From Dorea longicatena (lineage in GTDB: Bacteria > Bacillota > Clostridia > Lachnospirales > Lachnospiraceae), in assembly GCF_024168045.1 (NCBI RefSeq), contig NZ_CP100126.1, positions 2,187,501 to 2,251,500 of the forward strand: a stretch of DNA of 64,000 nucleotides. The letters are read 5' to 3'. This document shows, piece by piece, positions 18,723 to 26,848 of this stretch (positions are counted from its first letter, which is position 1; each line of letters opens with the position of its first letter). The position numbers and the translations under genes are program-made. Below the pieces are notes generated by a model. That model did no database searches and had not been told where the DNA came from. It saw only the letters and a list, made by a program, of their open reading frames with translations.

Positions 18723-20069
18723 CTATGTTCTTTCCATATATTTTTCCGTGTGTTTATTCATCCATACAAACACCCCGACACAGATGACAATAGACACCAT
18801 CGATCCTGCCGGTGCCGCACACCCCATCGGAAATAATGTATCCGGAAAATGCGTTGCCGCATAATAAGACAGTGGAATTCTGGCACATACGATAGATATG
18901 GAATTGTGGATAAATGATACGATAGACAAGCCATATGCATAAAAATATCCACTTAAACAGAAATGCACTCCTGCAAATACGCAGTCCCATGCATAACTTC
19001 TTAAATACTGTCCTCCAAGTATCTGTACTGCACCGTCATTCGTAAATAATCCGACAAATGGAACAGATAGAAACTGCACGATCGTTGCCGCAGCTAATCC
19101 GTATCCTACTGTCATGTACAATACATACCGCAATGTCAGACGTGCACGGTCATGCTTACCGGCACCGATATTCTGCGAAGCAAGTGCCGATATCGTTGAC
19201 AGCATCGAAGATGGTACCAGGAACAGTATTCCGATGATCTTTTCCACAATTCCTACAGCCGCCGCATCATTTAATCCACGCTGATTGGCAAATATCGTGA
19301 TTGCGATAAAGGATATCTGTATAAATCCATCCTGTAATGCAACCGGCACACCAACTTTTAATATGTTTTTCATCGTGTGCCTCTTCGGCCGCAGATCAGA
19401 CCTTCTTAATTTGATCCCTGTGCCTTTTTTAATGATCACTGTCAATGACACGATAACACTGACTGCCTGTGCGATGGTCGTTCCAAGTGCGGCTCCGGCC
19501 GCATCCAGTCCCATCACTCCGATAAACAGATAGTCCAGTCCGATATTCGCCGCACATGCTACCGCAATAAAGTACATCGGACTTTTCGAATCCCCGATTC
19601 CTCTGAAAATTGCACTGATAATATTATAGGCCGTAATAAAAGGAATTCCTATAAAGCAGATGGTCAGATAACGGATCGTCCCCTCTACGGCTTCAACCGG
19701 AGTAGACATTACACTGACGATCGGTCTGACTGCTGCCAGTAATATGATCATAAGTATGATCGCAATTCCCATGAACATCGTCGCAGTATTCCCTATCGTC
19801 TCCGATGCTTTCTTGTAGTCTTTCGCACCAATACATCGTCCGATCATAACCGTCGCTCCCATTGCAAGCCCCACGATCATAACTGTCAGCATATGCATGA
19901 TCTGACTTCCGATCGATACCGCCGTCGTACTGCTGACACCGCCAAACTGTCCGACTATAAATAAATCTGCCATACCATATAATGTCTGCAAAAAGTACGA
20001 TAACAGATATGGCAGTGAAAAATAAATGACTGTTTTAAATACACTTCCTGTTGTTAAATCTCTTTCCAT
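18723..20069 (-). CDS. MATE-family multidrug/sodium antiporter
   Basis: 448 residues with twelve predicted helices in two homologous halves (FKTVIYFSLPYLLSYFLQ...; NILKVGVPVALQDGFIQIS...). The start MERDLTTGSVFK is typical for clostridial MATE pumps. These export cationic drugs or metabolites using Na+ or H+. AAGGAC precedes the ATG. It leads into the two-component/ABC genes with only 18 bases between, suggesting a shared antimicrobial-resistance operon. Confidence 0.92.
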   Translation of the reverse strand: MERDLTTGSVFKTVIYFSLPYLLSYFLQTLYGMADLFIVGQFGGVSSTTAVSIGSQIMHMLTVMIVGLAMGATVMIGRCIGAKDYKKASETIGNTATMFMGIAIILMIILLAAVRPIVSVMSTPVEAVEGTIRYLTICFIGIPFITAYNIISAIFRGIGDSKSPMYFIAVACAANIGLDYLFIGVMGLDAAGAALGTTIAQAVSVIVSLTVIIKKGTGIKLRRSDLRPKRHTMKNILKVGVPVALQDGFIQISFIAITIFANQRGLNDAAAVGIVEKIIGILFLVPSSMLSTISALASQNIGAGKHDRARLTLRYVLYMTVGYGLAAATIVQFLSVPFVGLFTNDGAVQILGGQYLRSYAWDCVFAGVHFCLSGYFYAYGLSIVSFIHNSISIVCARIPLSYYAATHFPDTLFPMGCAAPAGSMVSIVICVGVFVWMNKHTEKYMERT

Positions 20070-20226
20070 ATTGTAATGTCCTTATCTTTAGAAATACTCA
20101 TTTCTTAATTCTATTCCCAATTACAAAATTAGTCAACGATTCAAATTCACTGAATTTTTCTTTTATCTTTCTTTACACGATATGTTAAAATACATTTATA
20201 CAAATGTTTTATCTAAGGAGGTTTCC

Positions 20227-21144
20227 ATGAAAACAATCACACTTCACAATACAAATTTATCTGTTCCGGAAATTGGTATGGGATGTATGCGTATTAATAG
20301 TCTGGAAACGGCAGATGCCGTAAAAGAATGGATAGACACTGCGCTTGCACATGACATCAATTTCTTCGATCATGCAGATATCTATGCAAAAGGACAATGC
20401 GAAGAGCTTTTTGGCAAAGCTCTGACTCCTTCCCTGCGTGACCAGATCATTCTGCAGTCCAAATGCGCGATCCGCCCCGGTATTGCTTTTGATTTTTCCA
20501 AAGAACATATCCTGCAGTCCGTAGATGATATCTTGAACCGCCTGCGCACAGATTATCTTGACATCTTATTGCTACACCGCCCGGATACATTAATGGAACC
20601 GGAAGAAGTAGCCGATGCATTCCATACTTTAAAAGCCGCCGGCAAAGTACGTCACTTCGGTGTCAGCAATCAGACTCCGATGCAGATAGAATTATTGAAT
20701 AAATATCTGGATGAACCACTTCTCATCAACCAGATGCAGTTCAGTATCGCACACTGTCCAATGATCAATTCCGGAATCAATGCAAATATGTACAATGATT
20801 CTGCGATCAACCGTGACGGCGGCATTCTCGAATACTGCCGCTTAAAAGATATCACCATTCAGGCATGGTCCCCATTCCAGTACGGTATGTTCGAAGGCGT
20901 CTTTCTTGGAAATGAAAAATTCCCGGAACTCAATAAGGTCATCAATGAACTGGCTGAAAAATATAATGTAACCGACAGTGCCATCGCTGTTGCCTGGATC
21001 TTACGCCACCCTGCCGGAATCCAGACGATCATCGGCACAACTAATAAGGAGCGGATTGCTCAGATCAGTAAGGCATCTAATGTGCACCTGACCCGTGAAG
21101 AGTGGTATCGGTTGTATATGGCTGCCGGAAATCGGCTGCCGTAA
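20227..21144 (+). CDS. Aldo/keto reductase
   Basis: 305 residues with the AKR tetrad: Asp and Tyr in FFDHADIYAKG, Lys in LQSKCAIRPG, His in LLLHRPD. The NADPH-binding C-terminus is IQTIIGTTNKERI. Resembles the YdhF-type cytosolic oxidoreductases. The ATG at 20227 has a strong AAGGAGG seven bases upstream; an ATG 45 bases earlier has no site. Monocistronic, divergent from the MATE gene. Substrate unknown. Confidence 0.92.
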   Translation: MKTITLHNTNLSVPEIGMGCMRINSLETADAVKEWIDTALAHDINFFDHADIYAKGQCEELFGKALTPSLRDQIILQSKCAIRPGIAFDFSKEHILQSVDDILNRLRTDYLDILLLHRPDTLMEPEEVADAFHTLKAAGKVRHFGVSNQTPMQIELLNKYLDEPLLINQMQFSIAHCPMINSGINANMYNDSAINRDGGILEYCRLKDITIQAWSPFQYGMFEGVFLGNEKFPELNKVINELAEKYNVTDSAIAVAWILRHPAGIQTIIGTTNKERIAQISKASNVHLTREEWYRLYMAAGNRLP

Positions 21145-21180
21145 GCTTACTATCTTCAAAGCTGTACACGATTACAAAGA

Positions 21181-21204
21181 GAGCTGATCAGCTACGATCA
21201 GCTC
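21181..21204. terminator. Weak hairpin between convergent genes
   Basis: GAGCTGATC pairs with GATCAGCTC around a six-base loop, followed by CCTTCT on the plus strand and CTCTTTG on the minus strand. It could end both the reductase and the nuclease remnant, but the U-tracts are poor. Confidence 0.45.
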
Positions 21205-21211
21205 CCTTCTG

Positions 21212-21559
21212 CTAATAATTAATAATTTCTTTCACTTCATCCTCTTTCATTTTCAACAGTTTTGAAATCTCAGCAACTGTAAATTTTTCTTCATATAGTT
21301 TTTTTGTAAGATTTTTTCTTTCTTCCAATTTACCTTCTAATTTTCCTTCTAATTTCCCCTCTTCTCTTCCCTCATCATATGCTTCGCCTCTCTGTACTTC
21401 AATATCTGTCTCATAATCATACTCAGCCGTCAACATATTTACAACCTCGCTTCCTTTTCTTTTCAGATAGTCTGCACGAAAAAAATCCCGGATGTTTACT
21501 CTTAGTATAAGAAAAATATATTTTTTCTGCAACATCAATCGTGCAAATATGCTTTTCAT
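21212..21559 (-). pseudogene. C-terminal remnant of an Rpn/PD-(D/E)XK transposase-like nuclease
   Basis: The 115-residue frame ends with features typical of the tail of Rpn-family proteins: RKGSEVVNMLTAEYDYE, a run of EGKLEGKLEGKLEE repeats, and a final small helical motif (FTVAEISKLLKMKEDEV). The catalytic nuclease core, which should precede it, is absent. The first 30 residues (KKYIFLILRV) do not look like the family. Read as a decayed fragment. Confidence 0.65.
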
Positions 21560-21735
21560 TTTTCCTTTGTTTCAAAATTTTCTGTGAATTATCTTCTGAT
21601 TTCCCTCACGAATAGCTAACGCTATTTTGAAATATACAAGACCCGATTCTTATATATTTTGAATTTATCCGACAGACAGAATAGCTGTCGATGAATGTAT
21701 ATTAACATAAGCTTTCTTAAACTGCAATTACTGTT

Positions 21736-22350
21736 TTGGGATTTAATTTATTAACTGGAAAACGGCCTCTCAGTCCTTGAAAGAAACAATAGATAAGGCT
21801 TCTTGTTCAGGTTCCATACCATAAGAAACACTAAGAGAGTCAGAATCACCTAAAAGCAAAGGAACTACGCTCAAACTCGGCGTTCGCCTCAAACACGTTC
21901 GCTTCGTTCCTTTAACGGTGCTTCTGACTCTCTAATTGTTTCTAACGGCATTCCACATTCACAATAATCCTTATCTATTGTTTCCTTCAAGTCGTGACTG
22001 GCAGCGAATGTTAATAAATAAAATACCCGGAAGTGTAACCCGGTGGAAGCCACTACGGTTACGCATTTGCCATTTAATTCTTAAGGCATTTGATACACAC
22101 GGAATAAAACTTGGAAAGGCGTTCCAGTGAATGTGAAAGAGGCGTTGGTAATTCTTAAGGGGCAAAATTCTGCGTTAGGTTTTCAAAATTTGACTGTTTG
22201 AGGCGTATGCCGAGTTTCAAATTTTGAAAGCCTGCTTTTAGCAGAATTTTGCCCCTTTAGAATTGACCCGCCAATGGAACCTGAGCAGGAACGCCTTTCC
22301 AAGCTTTATTCCGGTTCGGGTATCCACAGCCTTCCTGAATTAAATCCCAA
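21736..22350. repeat. 615-bp palindromic repeat element, complete copy (units A and B)
   Basis: Bounded by TTGGGATTTAA at 21736 and its reverse complement at 22340-22350. Unit A (about 21736-22060) is an imperfect hairpin of roughly 300 bases whose tip carries GAGGCGAACGCCGAG on the minus strand. Unit B (about 22080-22340) is a second nested hairpin. Unit A is more than 95% identical by eye to the copy at 46326 and, inverted, to the one at 48650-48964. No transposase is present, so it behaves like a MITE or large REP-type element. It fills the gap between the Rpn remnant and the AEC gene. Its right end provides the AEC stop codon. Confidence 0.85.
22152..22263. repeat. Nested hairpin of unit B with conserved apical core
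   Basis: AAGGGGCAAAATTCTGC (about 22157-22173) pairs with GCAGAATTTTGCCCCTT (about 22241-22257). Inside it GGTTTTCAAAATTTGA pairs with TCAAATTTTGAAAGCC. The tip reads GTTTGAGGCGTATGCCGAGT, almost the core found at the tip of unit A (AAC replaced by TAT). An outer pair, GGAATAAAACTTGGAAAGG near 22101 and its complement near 22295, extends the structure. Confidence 0.8.
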
Positions 22351-23296
22351 GCAATCCTATCGTCCGCAATATCAATATCGTCACAAACAACGTAAAGATC
22401 GAAAGCACCGATGAAAACACCACCAGCTGTCCGGCAAGCTGTCCATCTGCTCCCGCCTGTTGTGCCATGATATAACTGGATACCGCAACCGGAGTCTGAT
22501 ATGCCAGCAGGCCTGACAACAGATCCGCATCCCTGTATCCCATCATAACGATCATCGGAATCATAATAAGTGGTAAAATCACAAGCTTGATCGTCAGTAC
22601 CACCGATGCAACTTTTAAATTTCCTCTCACTTTTGAGAAGTCCAGATCTCCTCCCAGGATCATGAATGCAATCGGCGTTGAAAGCTTTGCCAGATCCTGA
22701 ACCGTTGTATCCACTGCCGTCGGAAGTCTGATTCCCAACAGCGAAAATATAATTCCCAACACCGAAGATATGATCAGCGGATTCTTCACAATATCAAGAA
22801 TAATCTTCTTCCAGTCTGTCTCCCTCTTTTCTCCGAAAATCGAGAGTGCAACTACTGCCAGAAAATTATACATCGGTACAAGGATCGCACTTAAAATCGC
22901 CGCCGTTGTTGTGCTTTTTGCTCCATACATATTCTGCACAACCGCAACTCCAAAGATTACGTAATTGCTGCGAAAGATTCCCTGAATCACGACTCCCTGC
23001 TGATTTTCCTGCTTCACAACCTTTGGAACGATCAGACAGAGCAGTACGAACAGGATTAGAAGTCCGCCTGCCGCCCAGATACACAGCTTAACCCTGCTGT
23101 GAATTTCTGCCCCGATGTCACTCTGATAGACATTATAGAATAACATACACGGCAAAAATATCTTAAAAACAATCGCATTGGCCTGTTTTGTAAGCTTACG
23201 GTCTGCCAGAGAGGTATAATTGACTAACAGATATCCTAACACCATAAGAAAAAATACAGGTGCGATTACATTAAATGATACAATAATATTTTTCAA
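22340..23296 (-). CDS. AEC-family (auxin efflux carrier type) transporter
   Basis: 318 residues, ten predicted helices in two halves, with the family pattern VIAPVFFLMVLGYLLV at the start and LSTPIAFMILGGDL in the second half. Bacterial relatives move malate, malonate or other organic anions. The stop codon and last two residues lie inside the terminal sequence of the repeat element (CTT GGG ATT TAA), so the C-terminus was trimmed or remade by the insertion, though length is near normal. It lies 29 bases downstream of the lyase gene. Confidence 0.88.
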   Translation of the reverse strand: MKNIIVSFNVIAPVFFLMVLGYLLVNYTSLADRKLTKQANAIVFKIFLPCMLFYNVYQSDIGAEIHSRVKLCIWAAGGLLILFVLLCLIVPKVVKQENQQGVVIQGIFRSNYVIFGVAVVQNMYGAKSTTTAAILSAILVPMYNFLAVVALSIFGEKRETDWKKIILDIVKNPLIISSVLGIIFSLLGIRLPTAVDTTVQDLAKLSTPIAFMILGGDLDFSKVRGNLKVASVVLTIKLVILPLIMIPMIVMMGYRDADLLSGLLAYQTPVAVSSYIMAQQAGADGQLAGQLVVFSSVLSIFTLFVTILILRTIGLLGI

Positions 23297-23325
23297 TTTC
23301 CCTCACTTCTTTCATTCCCGGCTCT

Positions 23326-24537
23326 TTACACATGAAATACATACTCATCCAGACGTTCAAATGCTTCTTTCACTCTGCTAAGCGGCAGTGCTAGATTCAT
23401 ACGGATTCCGTATTCCTGATGGAACGGTCTTCCATCCTGCCATGCAACACCGACATCCCAGCCGGCTTTCAACAATTCATCCAATGACTTGTAATTCTCT
23501 TCACACCAGTCCTCACAGTCCAGGAACAACATGTAAGTTCCCTGCGGCTTGCTGACATTGATTCCTCTGTAATAGTCACGAATATGATTGACCGCATACT
23601 CTACATTTTCCGACAACACCTGACAAAGTTCATTCACCCAGGTATATCCTTCTGCCTCGTAGGCTCCGATCAGCGCATGCATGGACAGTACATTCATCGT
23701 ATTATAATGTGACTTTCTGGATTTTGCCTCCAGACGGTCACGTAACATTCGGTTAAAGACAATGTGATAGCTTCCTACCAACCCCGCCAGATTAAAAGTC
23801 TTGCTCGGTGCATAGAATGCAATCGTACGGTTTCTGGCATCTGGACTGATCGACTGTGTCGGAATGTGCCGGCTTCCTTTTAAGATCAGGTCTGACCAGA
23901 TCTCATCTGCGATCACAACACATTCGTTATTCTTATATACTTCCATTGCCTCTTCTATCTCCCAGCGCTCCCAGACACGTCCGGTCGGATTATGCGGACT
24001 GCAGAAAACCGCCACATGGATGTTGTTGGCTTTTAATTTTGCATCCATATCTTCATAGTCCATGCGCCAGATTCCCTTTTCGTCCTTTTTCAGAGGGCTA
24101 TGTACGATCTTATATCCGTTCTCCGTGATGCATTTCGTAAATCCGATATAGGTCGGACTATGGAGAAGTACCGCATCTCCCGGTGCCGCAAATGCTGTCA
24201 GTGCCGAGATCACCCCGCCTAATACTCCATTTTCATATCCGATATACTCCGGCATCAGACCTTCTACATTATTACGGATCTTGTGCCAGCGGATGATCGA
24301 ATCATAATACTCTTCCACCGGGCTGAAGTATCCATATGCCGGGTGTGCCGCTCTGTCCATAATTGCTTTCGGGATTGTCGGAACAGTCTCAAAATTCATA
24401 TCAGCTACCCACATCGGGATTACATCGAATCCGTCTTTTGGCGGCTCAGGCGCAAATCCCGGATTCTTTCCCAAGCCATCCACCGCAATCGCATCTTTGC
24501 CATGTCTGTCTATTATTTTTGTAAAGTCATATCTCAT
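23326..24537 (-). CDS. MalY/PatB-type pyridoxal-phosphate C-S lyase / aminotransferase
   Basis: 403 residues, fold-type I. The PLP lysine is in YAPSKTFNLAGL, with NPTGRVW and ADEIWSDL upstream, as in PatB cystathionine beta-lyases. The opening YDFTKIIDRHGKDAIAVD is typical. The ATG at 24537 has GGAGAA six bases upstream; an ATG at 24582 has none. Likely splits cystathionine or cysteine conjugates in the cytoplasm; it may supply thiol metabolites for the transporter that follows. Confidence 0.9.
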   Translation of the reverse strand: MRYDFTKIIDRHGKDAIAVDGLGKNPGFAPEPPKDGFDVIPMWVADMNFETVPTIPKAIMDRAAHPAYGYFSPVEEYYDSIIRWHKIRNNVEGLMPEYIGYENGVLGGVISALTAFAAPGDAVLLHSPTYIGFTKCITENGYKIVHSPLKKDEKGIWRMDYEDMDAKLKANNIHVAVFCSPHNPTGRVWERWEIEEAMEVYKNNECVVIADEIWSDLILKGSRHIPTQSISPDARNRTIAFYAPSKTFNLAGLVGSYHIVFNRMLRDRLEAKSRKSHYNTMNVLSMHALIGAYEAEGYTWVNELCQVLSENVEYAVNHIRDYYRGINVSKPQGTYMLFLDCEDWCEENYKSLDELLKAGWDVGVAWQDGRPFHQEYGIRMNLALPLSRVKEAFERLDEYVFHV

Positions 24538-24619
24538 ATTCTGTTCTCCTTTCTCATAAAATCCAAGAGTTTTCCACATCATGCTTCTGTTCTTTCAGAA
24601 CTTTTCCACATTGAGCATC

Positions 24620-25522
24620 TTATTTTTTTGAAAATGTCCACATTGCCTTGATCTGATCTTTGATATTGGCAAATATCCATGCTGTATTCGTATTCTTAAT
24701 GCTGAACGGATCATTTAGCGTTACAGTACCATTCTCATAGCCGGTCAGAACAATAAAGTGACCGATCTGCGTAAAGTCTCCCGGTCCCATACTGCATATG
24801 ACCGGATGTCCCTGTGCCAGTTCTGCGCTTACCTGTTCTTCTGAAAGCATGCCACCTACGCTGTTCAGATTCCAGTTCGCACCTGCCTCATCCATGAACC
24901 TCCAGTAGGTATTATTTTCCTCATCCACATAACCGTGTTCGGTTCCATATGCTGCTACCTTCGCCGGAGTAATGGATGCATCCTGATTCAGTCCTGCTGC
25001 CACCATTGCCATACAGGTCGGTCCGCATCCACTGGTCGCTACGATCCCCGTTCCATACGGTGCATATCCCCAGCGTTCATCCCATTGTAAAAGTTCCGGA
25101 ATTTTTCCATTTGAAAGATCTGCTTCTATCGTATCTGCATAAGGCTTGTCCTTTTTCTTCTCATAATCTGCTACAAAATCTACCGTCTCTGCATTCTTGT
25201 CCAACAGTTCGATCACACTCTGTGGTACTCCCAGCTCCTCTGCCTGGCTGCGGACACGCTCTAACTTCTGTTCGGCTGTTTCCGTTGTTTTAGCTTTTTT
25301 TTCTTTCTGTTTTTTTGCCTTCTCGGCTTTTAATAATTCTTCCTGTTTCTTCTCTTCTGCACGCTCCTGATGAAGATAATAGCCAGTAAAAGCAGCAGTT
25401 ATCACTGCTGCTATCACACCTGCTATTGCTATATATATGAAAATCCGATTTCTTTTTGCACCATTTGAAAGAGAAGTCTTGTTTTCTATTTGCTGTTCTT
25501 CTGTATGATTCATCACTTTCAT
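24620..25522 (-). CDS. Membrane-anchored C39-like cysteine peptidase
   Basis: 300 residues: a short cytoplasmic head, one helix (about residues 28-48, IFIYIAIAGVIAAVITAAF), a charged coiled segment (about 50-90), then a C39-like papain-fold domain. Catalytic Cys is in TSGCGPTCMAM, His in GHFIVLTGY, Asp in LNDPFS. The domain faces outside. Such proteins may cut cell-wall or peptide substrates; the substrate is unknown. The ATG has no strong ribosome site and translation could also begin at the Met three residues later. Confidence 0.85.
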   Translation of the reverse strand: MKVMNHTEEQQIENKTSLSNGAKRNRIFIYIAIAGVIAAVITAAFTGYYLHQERAEEKKQEELLKAEKAKKQKEKKAKTTETAEQKLERVRSQAEELGVPQSVIELLDKNAETVDFVADYEKKKDKPYADTIEADLSNGKIPELLQWDERWGYAPYGTGIVATSGCGPTCMAMVAAGLNQDASITPAKVAAYGTEHGYVDEENNTYWRFMDEAGANWNLNSVGGMLSEEQVSAELAQGHPVICSMGPGDFTQIGHFIVLTGYENGTVTLNDPFSIKNTNTAWIFANIKDQIKAMWTFSKK

Positions 25523-25717
25523 CTGTCAATTCAGTCCTCTTTTTTGAAAATCTTCAAAATTTTCTGCATCATCTGTTCGAAAGAATTTTTCGACATCGCT
25601 CTTAATTATACAACAGCATGTCTGCAGATACAACTTAACTTTTTCTAAAAATTCTTCTAAAAATTCTTTTGCTGAATAGATACCGATCCCTTTTATTTAT
25701 CTTTTTTCAATTTCTGC

Positions 25718-25746
25718 TTGCATTTTATCTTCAATCATGATATGAT
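25718..25746 (+). promoter_or_regulatory. Promoter of the tRNA-Pro/tRNA-Gly pair
   Basis: TTGCAT and TATGAT with a 17-base spacer, 30 bases before tRNA-Pro. The -35 matches that of the other tRNA-Gly promoter. The rest of 25523-25717 shows no gene. Confidence 0.75.
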
Positions 25747-25776
25747 ACATCTTGTCTTAAGGACACAACACAATAT

Positions 25777-25851
25777 CGGGGTGTGGCTCAGCTTGGCTAG
25801 AGCGCCTGGTTTGGGACCAGGAGGTCGCAGGTTCGAATCCTGTCACCCCGA
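25777..25851 (+). tRNA. tRNA-Pro (anticodon TGG)
   Basis: Acceptor CGGGGTG/CACCCCG, anticodon arm CCTGG-TTTGGGA-CCAGG, T-arm GCAGG-TTCGAAT-CCTGT. 75 bases, CCA not encoded. Confidence 0.97.
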
Positions 25852-25866
25852 TTTATAATATATTTT

Positions 25867-25937
25867 GCGGGTGTAGTTCAATGGTAGAACACCAGCCTTC
25901 CAAGCTGGATACGTGGGTTCGATTCCCATCACCCGCT
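25867..25937 (+). tRNA. tRNA-Gly (anticodon TCC), second identical copy
   Basis: Same 71 bases as the minus-strand copy at 10905-10975, again with TTTTTT right after the acceptor stem. Fifteen bases after tRNA-Pro, so co-transcribed. Confidence 0.97.
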
Positions 25938-25986
25938 TTTTTCATGCCTGATTTTAATTTCATTCTCATATAAAGGTGTAAATACA

Positions 25987-26037
25987 AAAACACTATATTC
26001 TATCCGAAAGAAGATGGAGTATAGTGTTTTCCTTTTT
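25987..26037. terminator. Terminator between the tRNA pair and the lspA-like operon
   Basis: AAAACACTATA (25987-25997) pairs with TATAGTGTTTT (26020-26030), with further pairing inside around CGAAAG, followed by CCTTTTT. It can serve both strands. Confidence 0.75.
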
Positions 26038-26067
26038 CCAATATTCTATTTTCTGTTATATTTCCTG

Positions 26068-26529
26068 TTATCGTTTTCCGATTCTTCTCATCCACATCAG
26101 GACAGATCCTATCAGGATATAGACATCTGCCAAATTCGCTGTTACATCACCTAATATCTTATGGTCAGATCTTATACCAATGTAATCTACGACTTTACCT
26201 CTGACGATCCGGTCATACGTATTGCTGATGGCTCCTGCACTCAGTAATGTCCATGCTGTCTTAGTCACCTTATGACCTTCCCGGAATGATTCTGCCAATG
26301 TCAGCATCAGGATCACTGCCGTCGTTATCACAGACGCTTTCTTTACCTTATCCGGTTCGGAATCCATGGAATTAAATGCAAAGCCTTTGTTGTATACTTT
26401 TCTGATCAGGACTTTTGTCCCGCAAAAGTTTTTTTCCTCTTTCTCACTTACATTTTCTTCTATGTACTGTTTTACAGCCATATCCAGACCAAACAGTGTT
26501 CCAATCGCACCCGGTATGCTTGTGTGCAT
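26068..26529 (-). CDS. Signal peptidase II (LspA)-like membrane protein
   Basis: 153 residues with the spaced LspA motifs: YNKGFAFN, AGAISNTYDRIVRGKVVDYIG with one catalytic Asp, and NLADVYILIG with the other. The N-terminal 45 residues are less hydrophobic than in true LspA. Family members remove the signal peptide of lipoproteins after lipidation. This looks like a divergent paralogue, since its neighbours are not the usual lspA-rluD pair. Its ATG directly follows the TAG of the coiled-coil gene. Confidence 0.75.
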   Translation of the reverse strand: MHTSIPGAIGTLFGLDMAVKQYIEENVSEKEEKNFCGTKVLIRKVYNKGFAFNSMDSEPDKVKKASVITTAVILMLTLAESFREGHKVTKTAWTLLSAGAISNTYDRIVRGKVVDYIGIRSDHKILGDVTANLADVYILIGSVLMWMRRIGKR

Positions 26530-26820
26530 CTATATCTCTCCCTGGATCTTCACAATCTCTTCTTCCTGCTTTTCAATCTCTTCCTCGCGTTTTTCGATTT
26601 CTTCACAGAGCGTTACGTAATCCATGTCGGATACTTCCCCACTCTGGAACTTCTCATATACCATACGACCGATATCTGCAAGATCTCTTTCATTTGCTCT
26701 CTTTAAAGTTCGTACATTACTTTTGATCTTCTGAATCTCCAGTGTATCTCCTGTCTTCTTAGTGATGTCACTCGCAACATCTGAAACTCTTCTGCTGAAT
26801 TCTTCAAAAAAATCTGCCAT
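26530..26820 (-). CDS. Small coiled-coil protein
   Basis: 96 residues, almost wholly helical. It starts MADFFEEFSRRVSDVASDI and ends in a glutamate-rich heptad stretch (EEIEKREEEIEKQEEEI). Similar short proteins often carry a C-terminal zinc ribbon, which is absent here. It overlaps neither neighbour but abuts the LspA-like gene (TAG-ATG). No function is recognised; the setting suggests an envelope role. Confidence 0.7.
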   Translation of the reverse strand: MADFFEEFSRRVSDVASDITKKTGDTLEIQKIKSNVRTLKRANERDLADIGRMVYEKFQSGEVSDMDYVTLCEEIEKREEEIEKQEEEIVKIQGEI

Positions 26821-26848
26821 CTGTATCCTCTCCTTATCTCGTTCTTCT

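Noticed and set aside
21936..22130. Short open frames inside the palindromic repeats (also 46479-46859)
   Set aside because: They follow the hairpin arms, occur on both strands and have no ribosome site; the repeat structure explains them.
21736..22350. CRISPR array
   Set aside because: The repeats are palindromic arms, not regularly spaced direct repeats with unique spacers, and there are no cas genes in the window.
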